A stretch of DNA of 64,000 bases from Shimia thalassica (GTDB lineage: Bacteria; Pseudomonadota; Alphaproteobacteria; Rhodobacterales; Rhodobacteraceae). A program made the position numbers and the translations under genes. Where the stretch lies: positions 992,001 through 1,056,000 of the forward strand of contig NZ_CYTW01000001.1 in NCBI RefSeq assembly GCF_001458215.1, in the 5' to 3' direction. The stretch's first letter is position 1, and the number at the start of each line of letters is the position of its first letter. Under the pieces are notes generated by a model. That model worked only from the letters and a program-made list of their open reading frames with translations, made no database searches and was not told where the DNA came from. This document shows, in pieces, positions 10,204 to 18,264 of the stretch.

Positions 10204-11328
10204 ATGGAAATCGAACCCTTCGGTGTCGAAATTTGGATGAACGAGTGGGAAAACCACTGCGCTTTCAATCTTGCCGAGACCTGCGTTGAAAGCATTACGA
10301 TCGATGAATTGTTAAGGTTGTCAGGGCGCAACACCGACGACCTGTCTGACCTGTTGCCGATGAAAATGACCTATGGGGCAATTGAAGGATCAACCCGTCT
10401 GCGAAGTGCGATAGCTGCGCTCTATAGCGATCAAACCGTTGAAAATATCACAGTGACGCATGGCACCATTGCGGCAAACATGCTGATCCACAAAACTCTT
10501 GTGGGGCGCGGTGATCGTGTGGTGTCGATCGTGCCGACCTATCAACAGCATTATGCGATCCCGTCCAGCATTGGCGCGGATGTGCATAAACTTGTGCTGG
10601 AGGAGGCGAACGCCTTTTTGCCGGACATGGATGACTTGCGCCGCCTTGTCGTTCCGGGAACAAAGCTCATTACGTTGACGAACCCGAACAACCCCACGGG
10701 CGCCTTGATTGAGCGCCCGATGCTCGAAGAAATCGCAGAGACCGCGCGCTCGGTCGGGGCCTATGTCCTGTGTGACGAGGTATACCGAGGCACCAATCAA
10801 ACGGGCAGCGGCATGACCGAAGCCATGGCGGATATTTATGAAAAAGGGATCAGTACCGCTGGGATGTCCAAGGCCTATTCTCTGGCCGGGTTACGTCTCG
10901 GATGGATCGTGGCGCCACCGGAGGTCACCGCGCAGGTATTGGTGCATCGCGACTATGACACGATTTCCGTTGGCATGATCAATGACCATTTTGCCTCGAT
11001 TGCTTTAGAAGCAAAGGACAAGCTTCTGGCACGCAGCCAGCGCATCACGCGTGGAAACCTTGCCTTGCTTGACGCCTGGATCGAAACCGAGCCGCGGGTG
11101 TCATGGATAAAGCCGCGTTCGGGGACCACCGCGATGCTAAAGCTGGATGTGCCTGTCACGGCGCGCGCGTTTTGTGTGGGCCTGTTGGAAGAAACCGGTG
11201 TGATGCTGACACCTGGGGATGTGTTCGACATGGAGGGGTACGTCCGCATCGGATATGCGAACAATCCTGATATCCTCAAGGCGGGGCTCGAAAAAATGTC
11301 GGGCTACCTCGTGGACCAATACGCCTAG
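10204..11328 (+). CDS. PLP-dependent aminotransferase, class I/II fold
   Basis: A 374-residue fold-type I PLP enzyme. It carries NPNNPTG, a CDEVYRG segment for the pyridine-nitrogen Asp, and SKAYSLAGLRLGW with the Schiff-base Lys. The ATG at 10204 is preceded by AGGAG at good spacing; earlier in-frame codons are rejected. The N-terminus (MEIEPFGVEIWMNEWE) resembles small aminotransferases annotated as capreomycidine-synthase-like or MalY-like, so the substrate is uncertain. It converges with the glpR-like gene, 23 nt apart, and no neighbour suggests a pathway. Confidence 0.8.
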   Translation: MEIEPFGVEIWMNEWENHCAFNLAETCVESITIDELLRLSGRNTDDLSDLLPMKMTYGAIEGSTRLRSAIAALYSDQTVENITVTHGTIAANMLIHKTLVGRGDRVVSIVPTYQQHYAIPSSIGADVHKLVLEEANAFLPDMDDLRRLVVPGTKLITLTNPNNPTGALIERPMLEEIAETARSVGAYVLCDEVYRGTNQTGSGMTEAMADIYEKGISTAGMSKAYSLAGLRLGWIVAPPEVTAQVLVHRDYDTISVGMINDHFASIALEAKDKLLARSQRITRGNLALLDAWIETEPRVSWIKPRSGTTAMLKLDVPVTARAFCVGLLEETGVMLTPGDVFDMEGYVRIGYANNPDILKAGLEKMSGYLVDQYA

Positions 11329-11351
11329 GTCTTCGCGTCGCTGGTTGAGGA

Positions 11352-12113
11352 TCACGGCGCGAGGGCAACCCCCCATGTTTCGCATTTCGCGGCGAGATCA
11401 CCCGGCAGGTCAAAATCAGTGACGAGCATTGTGACGTCCGCCAGCGAGCAGATGGTCAGAGGCGCCTTACGCGTGAACTTATGGTGATCGGCAACAACCA
11501 GAACCTTGCGCGATCTTTTGATGGCGGTGCTGCTCACCATGACTTCCTGACCGTCAAAATCGAGAATGTCGCCATCTGTATCAATCGCTGAACAACCCAG
11601 AACAGAGTAGTCGAACTTGAATTGTTTGACCATTTCCATGGTCAGACCGCCCACGATGCCCCCGTCGCTGCGCCGCAGGACGCCCCCGGCGAGAATGATT
11701 TCACAACTGTGGTTGGCCGACAGGATATTGGCGATGTTGAGGTTGTTTGTGACAACCAGCAGGTTTTCATGGTCCAGCAGCTCGTGAGCAACGGCCTCTG
11801 TGGTTGTTCCGATGTTCATAAATACGGATGCGCCGTTGGGGATTTCGCGGGCACAGGCGACGGCAATCGCCTTTTTGCCGGTTTCATTCAGACGCCGGCG
11901 TTCTTCGTATTGGATATTGATCACCCCCGAGGGCACAACCGCGCCGCCGTGGACGCGTTCAAGGCGCCCGCTATCGGCAAGCTCGGACAAGTCGCGTCTG
12001 ATCGTCTGAACCGTGACATCGTATAAATCAGCGAGCCCGTCGACCGTCACTTTGCCCTCTTGGCGTGCCAACTCGAGTATCTCTTTTTGTCTGAAGTTCG
12101 AGACCATTTTCAT
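11352..12113 (-). CDS. glpR: DeoR-family repressor, probably GlpR of the glycerol regulon
   Basis: A 253-residue regulator with an N-terminal winged helix (NFRQKEILELARQEG, then TVQTIRRDLSELADSGRLERVHGGAV) characteristic of the DeoR family. The C-terminal DeoRC domain senses a phosphorylated sugar. It diverges from glpD across a 276-nt spacer containing an AACGAA-N2-TTCGTT inverted repeat. GlpR proteins bind glycerol 3-phosphate and release DNA. The position and family give a strong functional inference, although the ligand is not shown by sequence alone. Confidence 0.88.
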   Translation of the reverse strand: MKMVSNFRQKEILELARQEGKVTVDGLADLYDVTVQTIRRDLSELADSGRLERVHGGAVVPSGVINIQYEERRRLNETGKKAIAVACAREIPNGASVFMNIGTTTEAVAHELLDHENLLVVTNNLNIANILSANHSCEIILAGGVLRRSDGGIVGGLTMEMVKQFKFDYSVLGCSAIDTDGDILDFDGQEVMVSSTAIKRSRKVLVVADHHKFTRKAPLTICSLADVTMLVTDFDLPGDLAAKCETWGVALAP

Positions 12114-12286
12114 CTTTCTTAGGTGGCAAATCGGGATGGTGAGTCATTTGCGAAAGTGTCTTTAGCAAGCCAGAAATCGCGATGTGAAGTCAAGGCCGAG
12201 ACGGACTTTACAAAGAGGGATGTTCGAAAATGGGCCGAAAAAGAAAAATTTAACCCATCAATTTCAGGCGTTTATGGCTAAAAGAA

Positions 12287-12309
12287 AATAAACGAACATT
12301 CGTTATTGA
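12287..12309. promoter_or_regulatory. Candidate GlpR operator upstream of glpD
   Basis: A perfect inverted repeat AACGAA-CA-TTCGTT at 12291-12304, with partly symmetrical AT-rich flanks, lies 86 nt before the glpD start. Its CGAACA/TTCG core resembles known GlpR half-sites. A possible extra half-site, ATGTTCG, lies near 12230. It is in the right place to repress glpD and possibly glpR itself. Confidence 0.55.
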
Positions 12310-12389
12310 TTAATTGTGTTCCAAATGGTTAGTTTTTGCCGACCGCAGACGGAGGATCTGCGTGTACTTGAGAGTGCTGGGAGGCTTCT

Positions 12390-13997
12390 GTGAAAGAACG
12401 TGATACTCACGACGTCGTTGACTTGTTTGTCATCGGTGGCGGCATCAACGGATGCGGCATTGCGCGTGATGCAGTTGGACGCGGTCTTAGCGTTGAACTG
12501 GCCGAGATGAATGACCTTGCCTCCGCAACGTCCTCCGCCTCTACCAAACTGTTTCATGGCGGGCTGCGCTATTTGGAATACTGGGAAGTGCGTCTGGTGC
12601 ATGAGGCATTGAAAGAACGCGAAACCCTTTTGCGCGCCATGCCCCATATCTCTTGGCCGATGCGGTTTGTTTTGCCCTACCACAAAGACATGCGCTTTGA
12701 GAGTGATACGCCGACCTCAAAGTTGCTGGGCGTTGTGATGCCGTGGATGAAGGGCCGTCGTCCCGCATGGCTGATCCGACTTGGCCTGTTTATGTATGAC
12801 AACCTTGGTGGGCGCCAAATTCTCAAGGGCACAACGGCCATTGATCTCAAGCGCAACCCCGAAGGTGTGCCGCTTGATGACCGGTTCGAACGGGCCTACG
12901 AGTATTCGGATTGCTGGATCGAAGACAGCCGTTTGGTTGTGCTCAACGCCCGCGATGCACAGGCCCGTGGTGCAAAAATCAACGTGCAGACGAAAGTGAC
13001 CTCGGTTGAGCAGAAAGACGGCGTCTGGGTTGTCGCGCTGCAGGATCAATCGAGTGACGAGACGCGCGAAGTGCGCGCCCGGATGTTGGTGAATGCCGGT
13101 GGGCCTTGGGTTGAAGACATCATTCGCAACACGGTGCGGATAAACTCGTCAGAGGGGGTGCGCCTTGTCCGTGGAAGCCACATTGTAACGCGCAAGCTGT
13201 ATGACCACGACAAATGCTATTTCTTTCAGGGCGAAGACGGGCGCATCGTATTCACGATCCCTTACGAGGGCGACTTCACCCTTATTGGCACCACAGATAT
13301 GGAACACGCGGACGCAGATGTGAAACCCGTCTGCACGCCCGAAGAGACCGACTATTTGTTGGCTTTCGTTTCGAAATACCTGAAGACCGCAGTCAGCCGC
13401 GACGATATCGTCTGGACCTATTCGGGTGTAAGGCCGCTCTATGACGACGGCGCGACATCGGCGGTTGCAGCCACGCGGGACTATGTTCTGAAAGTTGACG
13501 AAAGCGCAGGTGCGCCTTTGCTCAACGTGTTCGGGGGCAAGATCACCACATATCGCAAGCTCGCCGAATCCGCGCTTGAAAAAATCACGCCCTTCTTTTC
13601 AGACGCCGGCGCGCCTTGGACGGCGGGCGTGGCCTTTCCCGGGGGCGATTTCCCCGTGGATGGTGTGGATGATCTGATCGCGCGCGTGATGAAGAAATAC
13701 CAGTTTATCAACACGAAATGGGCGACCCGCCTGGTGAAAGCCTATGGCACCGAGACCTTTGATCTTTTGGGTGACGTTGCGAGCAAAGAAGACTTGGGTC
13801 GTGACTTTGGCGCGGACTTGCATGAGCGTGAAGTGTCTTGGCTCATGACAAAAGAGTTCGCCCGTACTGCAGAAGATGTCCTGTGGCGGCGTTCTAAGTT
13901 GGGCCTTCGCCTGAGCGCACAATCGGTGGATGCGCTGAGTGAGTGGATGAAAACGCACAGAAAATGTCCGAGCAGCAGGGCGCCGCATGAGCTGTGA
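12390..13997 (+). CDS. glpD: Glycerol-3-phosphate dehydrogenase (FAD-dependent)
   Basis: A 535-residue flavoenzyme. The N-terminal FAD motif GGGINGCGIARDAVGRG is followed by the family stretch ASTKLFHGGLRYLE. The C-terminal third forms the helical DAO_C domain. It oxidises glycerol 3-phosphate to dihydroxyacetone phosphate and passes electrons to quinone at the inner membrane. The start is GTG at 12390 with GGGAGG upstream. It heads the glycerol operon, as in rhizobia where glpD precedes glpSTPQUV. It is likely repressed by the divergent GlpR. Confidence 0.95.
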   Translation: MKERDTHDVVDLFVIGGGINGCGIARDAVGRGLSVELAEMNDLASATSSASTKLFHGGLRYLEYWEVRLVHEALKERETLLRAMPHISWPMRFVLPYHKDMRFESDTPTSKLLGVVMPWMKGRRPAWLIRLGLFMYDNLGGRQILKGTTAIDLKRNPEGVPLDDRFERAYEYSDCWIEDSRLVVLNARDAQARGAKINVQTKVTSVEQKDGVWVVALQDQSSDETREVRARMLVNAGGPWVEDIIRNTVRINSSEGVRLVRGSHIVTRKLYDHDKCYFFQGEDGRIVFTIPYEGDFTLIGTTDMEHADADVKPVCTPEETDYLLAFVSKYLKTAVSRDDIVWTYSGVRPLYDDGATSAVAATRDYVLKVDESAGAPLLNVFGGKITTYRKLAESALEKITPFFSDAGAPWTAGVAFPGGDFPVDGVDDLIARVMKKYQFINTKWATRLVKAYGTETFDLLGDVASKEDLGRDFGADLHEREVSWLMTKEFARTAEDVLWRRSKLGLRLSAQSVDALSEWMKTHRKCPSSRAPHEL

Positions 13998-14011
13998 AGA
14001 GAGAGGATGAG

Positions 14012-15100
14012 ATGTCACTAATTTTGGAAGGTGTGAGCAAGGTCGTGAACGGCCAGACACACATTCACAGCACGGATCTGGAGCTTAAGGCGGGCACGAT
14101 GAATGTCCTGCTTGGACCGACGTCCGCAGGAAAAACGTCGATGATGCGCCTGATGGCGGGGCTTGATGTGCCAACCACAGGGAAAATCTTGTGGAATGGT
14201 CAGGATGTCACCGGTGTGCGGGTTCAGGATCGTGGCGTCGCCATGGTTTATCAACAGTTCATCAACTATCCCTCGATGACGGTATACGACAATATCGCCA
14301 GCCCTATGCGACTGCTTGGAAAATCGGCAAGCGAGATCGACGATGCCGTAAAAAAGGCGGCTGATCTGATGAAGCTGTCCGAGATGCTGGGCCGGAAACC
14401 TCTGGAGCTTTCGGGTGGCCAGCAGCAGCGTTGTGCGCTTGCGCGCGCTCTGGTCAAGGATGCCGGGCTGGTCCTTCTTGATGAGCCGCTTGCCAATCTG
14501 GACTATAAGCTGCGCGAAGAACTGCGTGCCGAGATCCCGCGGATTTTCGAAGATGCGGGCTCAATCTTTGTCTACGCAACAACAGAACCGGAAGAGGCTC
14601 TTTTGCTTGGTGGCAATACCGCAACGTTGTGGGAAGGCCGGATCACACAGTTCGGAGTGACCCCTTCTGTCTATCGTTTGCCCACAGATGCCACGACGGC
14701 ACGCGTGTTCTCTGATCCACCCATGAACTTTCTCAAGATCCGCAAGACGGATGGCCGTTTGCTGTTTGGTGACGGGCAAGCGGCACCTGCGACGGGCGTG
14801 TTCTCGGATTTGTCTGATGGGTCCTATACCGCCGGCTTCCGCCCCAACCATCTCGAGTTGGAGCGTCACGCAGAAAACGCTTTGGAGTTCACAGGCAAAC
14901 TGCATGTAACCGAGATAACCGGCTCGGAGACATTTGTGCACCTTGATCACCACGGCGAGAAATGGGTCGGGTTGGTTCACGGCGTGCGTCAGTTGGATAT
15001 CGGTGCGGCGCTCAACGTCTATCTCGATCCCAAACACGTTTACATCTTTGCAGAAGACGGCACTTCCGTGGCCTCTGCTGCCTATGCAACAGCGGCCTGA
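14012..15100 (+). CDS. glpS: Glycerol ABC transporter ATPase GlpS
   Basis: A 362-residue ATPase of the CUT1/MalK type: nucleotide-binding domain to about residue 235, then a C-terminal regulatory beta domain. It has Walker A GPTSAGKT (35-42), signature LSGGQQQR (133-140) and Walker B LVLLDEP. The switch-histidine position reads ATTEPEEA, with Thr191 where THDQ would be expected, so this half lacks the H-loop His. The ATG at 14012 follows a purine-rich stretch (GAGAGAGGATGAG); a GTG at 13994 overlapping the glpD stop is possible but less likely. It pairs with GlpT at the cytoplasmic face of GlpPQ. Confidence 0.9.
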   Translation: MSLILEGVSKVVNGQTHIHSTDLELKAGTMNVLLGPTSAGKTSMMRLMAGLDVPTTGKILWNGQDVTGVRVQDRGVAMVYQQFINYPSMTVYDNIASPMRLLGKSASEIDDAVKKAADLMKLSEMLGRKPLELSGGQQQRCALARALVKDAGLVLLDEPLANLDYKLREELRAEIPRIFEDAGSIFVYATTEPEEALLLGGNTATLWEGRITQFGVTPSVYRLPTDATTARVFSDPPMNFLKIRKTDGRLLFGDGQAAPATGVFSDLSDGSYTAGFRPNHLELERHAENALEFTGKLHVTEITGSETFVHLDHHGEKWVGLVHGVRQLDIGAALNVYLDPKHVYIFAEDGTSVASAAYATAA

Positions 15101-15111
15101 GGGACAGTATC

Positions 15112-16191
15112 ATGGCAAAAATAACCCTCGATAACCTCGCCCATTCGTATCTTCCGAACCCCACGAAGGAAGATGATTTTGCGTTGAAAGAACTCAACCA
15201 CGACTGGGTGGACGGAGAAGCCTATGCGCTTCTCGGTTCGTCGGGATGTGGCAAGTCCACGCTTCTCAATATCATCTCGGGCCTGCTGCACCCGAGCCAG
15301 GGGCGCATCCTGTTCAATGACCGCGATGTGACCCATGCGCCGACGACACAACGCAATATCGCGCAGGTTTTCCAGTTCCCAGTGGTCTATGACACCATGA
15401 CGGTGCGCGATAATCTGGCCTTTCCGATGCGCAACCGTGGCGCAGATGCGCAGTACATCAAAGATCGCGTGCAACAGATTGCAGCCATGATCGGCATGGA
15501 GGCAATGCTTGACAAAAAAGCGCGCGGATTGACGGCGGATGCGAAGCAGAAAATCTCGCTGGGCCGTGGCATGGTGCGCGAAGACGTAAATGCGCTGCTT
15601 TTTGATGAACCTTTGACGGTGATCGACCCCCATATGAAATGGGAATTGCGCACACAGCTCAAATCGCTTCACCACGAATTTGGTCACACGATGATTTACG
15701 TGACCCATGACCAGACCGAGGCGCTGACTTTCGCCGACAAGGTGGTGGTGATGTATGACGGTCGCGTTGTGCAGATGGGCACCCCGCAAGAGTTGTTTGA
15801 AACACCACAACACACATTTGTCGGGTATTTCATCGGCTCTCCGGGGATGAATGTTCTTGATGCGCATGTCAGCGGATCAACAGCAGTGATCGCAGGGCAC
15901 GAAATTGCGCTGGGCAAAGGGTACGGCACTCCAAGCGGCAAAGTCGAAGTGGGCGTGCGCCCGGAATTTGCGTCGCTGGCGACGGGTGACACCGGCCTGC
16001 CTGTGACGATCAAACGGGTTGAGGATGTTGGTCGGCATAAAATTGTCCGTGCCGATTTCCACGGCAGCGAGATCAACGTGATCGCGGCAGAAGGGGCATC
16101 CATTTCCCCGGATATGAACCGCATCGTGTTCGATCCTGCAGGCATCAATATCTACAACGACAGCTGGCGCGTTGCGCCAGAGGGGGTCTGA
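15112..16191 (+). CDS. glpT: Glycerol ABC transporter ATPase GlpT
   Basis: A 359-residue ATPase, partner of GlpS. Walker A GSSGCGKS (42-49) and Walker B ALLFDEP are normal, and the switch His is present (VTHDQTEA, His199). The signature motif is degenerate: LTADAKQK (140-147) instead of LSGGQ. The C-terminal domain is of the MalK/UgpC kind. The start at 15112 follows the glpS stop by 11 nt. The name follows the rhizobial glycerol system and should not be confused with the glycerol-3-phosphate antiporter also called GlpT. Confidence 0.9.
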   Translation: MAKITLDNLAHSYLPNPTKEDDFALKELNHDWVDGEAYALLGSSGCGKSTLLNIISGLLHPSQGRILFNDRDVTHAPTTQRNIAQVFQFPVVYDTMTVRDNLAFPMRNRGADAQYIKDRVQQIAAMIGMEAMLDKKARGLTADAKQKISLGRGMVREDVNALLFDEPLTVIDPHMKWELRTQLKSLHHEFGHTMIYVTHDQTEALTFADKVVVMYDGRVVQMGTPQELFETPQHTFVGYFIGSPGMNVLDAHVSGSTAVIAGHEIALGKGYGTPSGKVEVGVRPEFASLATGDTGLPVTIKRVEDVGRHKIVRADFHGSEINVIAAEGASISPDMNRIVFDPAGINIYNDSWRVAPEGV

Positions 16192-16192
16192 C

Positions 16193-17065
16193 ATGAACAA
16201 GACTGTAAACCAAAAGGCGTGGTTCCTTATCTTGCCAGTGCTTCTCCTCGTGGCGTTCTCTGCGGTCATTCCTTTGATGACCGTTGTGAACTATGCATTT
16301 CAGGATACGTTCGGAAACAACAAGTTCTTCTGGGCGGGGCTGGACTGGTTCCGCGACATGCTTGAATCAGAACGCATGTGGGATGCGCTTGGGCGCCAGA
16401 TTGCGTTCTCTTCCATTATTCTTGCGATTGAAATTCCGCTGGGTGTGTTTGTCGCTCTGAATATGCCCAAACGTGGCTTTTGGGCGTCTTTGTGCCTTGT
16501 TTTGATGTCGCTTCCGCTGCTCATCCCGTGGAACGTTGTGGGCACGATCTGGCAGATTTTTGGACGTGTCGATATCGGCCTTCTTGGCTACACGCTCGAC
16601 GCGCTTGGCATCGATTACAACTATACCCAAGGCTTCTATGCGGCATGGGCGACGATCATTGTGATGGACGTCTGGCACTGGACCTCGCTTGTGGCGCTTT
16701 TGGCCTATGCCGGGCTGCAATCTATCCCCGATGCGTATTATCAGGCGGCCAAGATCGATCAGGCCAGCCGTTGGAAGGTCTTTCGCTTTATCGAACTGCC
16801 CAAGATGATGGGCGTGTTGATGATCGCGATCCTGTTGCGCTTTATGGACAGCTTTATGATATACACCGAGCCCTTCGTGGTCACAGGTGGTGGTCCCGGC
16901 AACTCGACAACGCTGCTTTCGATCGACCTTGTGAAAATGGCTCTTGGCCAGTTTGACCTTGGTCCCGCCGCAGCCTTCTCGATCATGTATTACCTCGTGA
17001 TCCTGCTGATTTCATACGTGTTCTACACCGTGATGACGAACCTCGACAAACGGGAGGACAGCTGA
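16193..17065 (+). CDS. glpP: Glycerol ABC transporter permease GlpP
   Basis: A 290-residue inner-membrane permease of the MalF/UgpA class with about six membrane spans. The conserved cytoplasmic EAA loop appears as YYQAAKIDQASRWKVFRFIELP, which contacts the ATPases. The ATG at 16193 comes one base after the glpT stop, next to AGAGGGGG. The stop overlaps the next start as TGATG. It forms the channel with GlpQ. Confidence 0.93.
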   Translation: MNKTVNQKAWFLILPVLLLVAFSAVIPLMTVVNYAFQDTFGNNKFFWAGLDWFRDMLESERMWDALGRQIAFSSIILAIEIPLGVFVALNMPKRGFWASLCLVLMSLPLLIPWNVVGTIWQIFGRVDIGLLGYTLDALGIDYNYTQGFYAAWATIIVMDVWHWTSLVALLAYAGLQSIPDAYYQAAKIDQASRWKVFRFIELPKMMGVLMIAILLRFMDSFMIYTEPFVVTGGGPGNSTTLLSIDLVKMALGQFDLGPAAAFSIMYYLVILLISYVFYTVMTNLDKREDS

Positions 17066-17904
17066 TGTCTACCGTTCAAACCAAAGGATTTCTCGGAATG
17101 CCCAAGGTCAAAGGCAATGCTATTGTGATGGCACTGTATCTCTTGTTCTTGCTGTTGCCGATTTACTGGCTGCTCAACATGAGCCTGAAGACGAACACCG
17201 AGATTTTGAACAGCTTTACCCTGTGGCCGGCTGATCTGACATTCGACAACTACAAGACAATTCTGACCGATGCGTCATGGTATACAGGGTATCTCAACTC
17301 CATGGCCTATGTGGTCATGAATATGGTGATCTCTTTGGCGGTGGCACTGCCTGCGGCCTATGCCTTTAGCCGCTATTCTTTCCTTGGTGACAAGCATCTG
17401 TTCTTCTGGCTGCTGACCAACCGGATGGCGCCACCCGCGGTGTTCGCGCTGCCCTTCTTCCAGCTCTATAGCTCGGTTGGTTTGTTCGACACCCACATCG
17501 CCGTGGCCTTGGCGCATTGCCTGTTCAATGTCCCGCTAGCTGTGTGGATTCTCGAGGGCTTTATGCGCGGCGTTCCAAAAGAGATCGACGAGACCGCCTA
17601 TATCGACGGATATTCGTTCTCGCGCTTTTTCATCCGGATTTTCACGCCTCTTGTGGCCTCTGGTATCGGCGTGACGGCGTTCTTCCTGTTCATGTTCAGC
17701 TGGGTTGAACTGTTGCTGAGCCGCACCCTTACAAGCGTTAATGCAAAACCCATTGCCGCGACCATGACACGAACCGTGGGTGCCGCCGGTATTGATTGGG
17801 GCGTTCTGGCTGCGGCTGGTGTGCTCACGATCGTGCCGGGTGCCTTGGTTATCTACTTTGTCCGCAACTACATCGCCAAGGGTTTTGCCCTGGGGCGTGT
17901 GTAA
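17065..17904 (+). CDS. glpQ: Glycerol ABC transporter permease GlpQ
   Basis: A 279-residue permease of the MalG/UgpE class with six predicted membrane spans. The EAA-loop sequence is EIDETAYIDGYSFSRFFIRIFTP. The start overlaps the glpP stop by one base, with GGGAGGA upstream. It is the partner of GlpP in the inner membrane. The symbol here means the ABC permease, not the phosphodiesterase GlpQ of enteric bacteria. Confidence 0.93.
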   Translation: MSTVQTKGFLGMPKVKGNAIVMALYLLFLLLPIYWLLNMSLKTNTEILNSFTLWPADLTFDNYKTILTDASWYTGYLNSMAYVVMNMVISLAVALPAAYAFSRYSFLGDKHLFFWLLTNRMAPPAVFALPFFQLYSSVGLFDTHIAVALAHCLFNVPLAVWILEGFMRGVPKEIDETAYIDGYSFSRFFIRIFTPLVASGIGVTAFFLFMFSWVELLLSRTLTSVNAKPIAATMTRTVGAAGIDWGVLAAAGVLTIVPGALVIYFVRNYIAKGFALGRV

Positions 17905-17924
17905 GAAAACAGGAGAACGCACTC

Positions 17925-18197
17925 ATGGAATGGATGGCTTGGACTTGGCCCACTGCGGTTTTCTTCATGATCATTGCCACGACGCTGGTCGTGTTCACGA
18001 TCTTGGCAATCAAATTTCCCGAAACGCCGCGCACCGGTGTTCTTCGGATCGAAACGACCCGTGGTGATCGATTGTTCATCACGTTGCTCGGCTCTGCTTT
18101 CATCAATCTGGCATGGCTGGGTCTTTTGAGTTCCCCACAGTGGGGGGCGCTTATCGTGTCATTTTGTTACGCCGTAGCGGTCTTTCGCTGGGTGTGA
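17925..18197 (+). CDS. glpU: Small membrane protein of the glycerol transporter (DUF2160, GlpU)
   Basis: A 90-residue protein with two or three hydrophobic segments (about residues 8-28, 52-68 and 72-88). AGGAGAAC sits upstream of the ATG at 17925. Proteins of this size and pattern (DUF2160) occur regularly between glpQ and glpV in alphaproteobacterial glycerol operons. Its biochemical role is unknown; an accessory membrane role in glycerol uptake is inferred from the conserved position. Confidence 0.85.
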   Translation: MEWMAWTWPTAVFFMIIATTLVVFTILAIKFPETPRTGVLRIETTRGDRLFITLLGSAFINLAWLGLLSSPQWGALIVSFCYAVAVFRWV

Positions 18198-18264
18198 CGA
18201 AAGGGGCGTGTGGAACATGCAAGAGACCACATGCCCGAACTGTTCTTATTTAGGGAGGAACATT

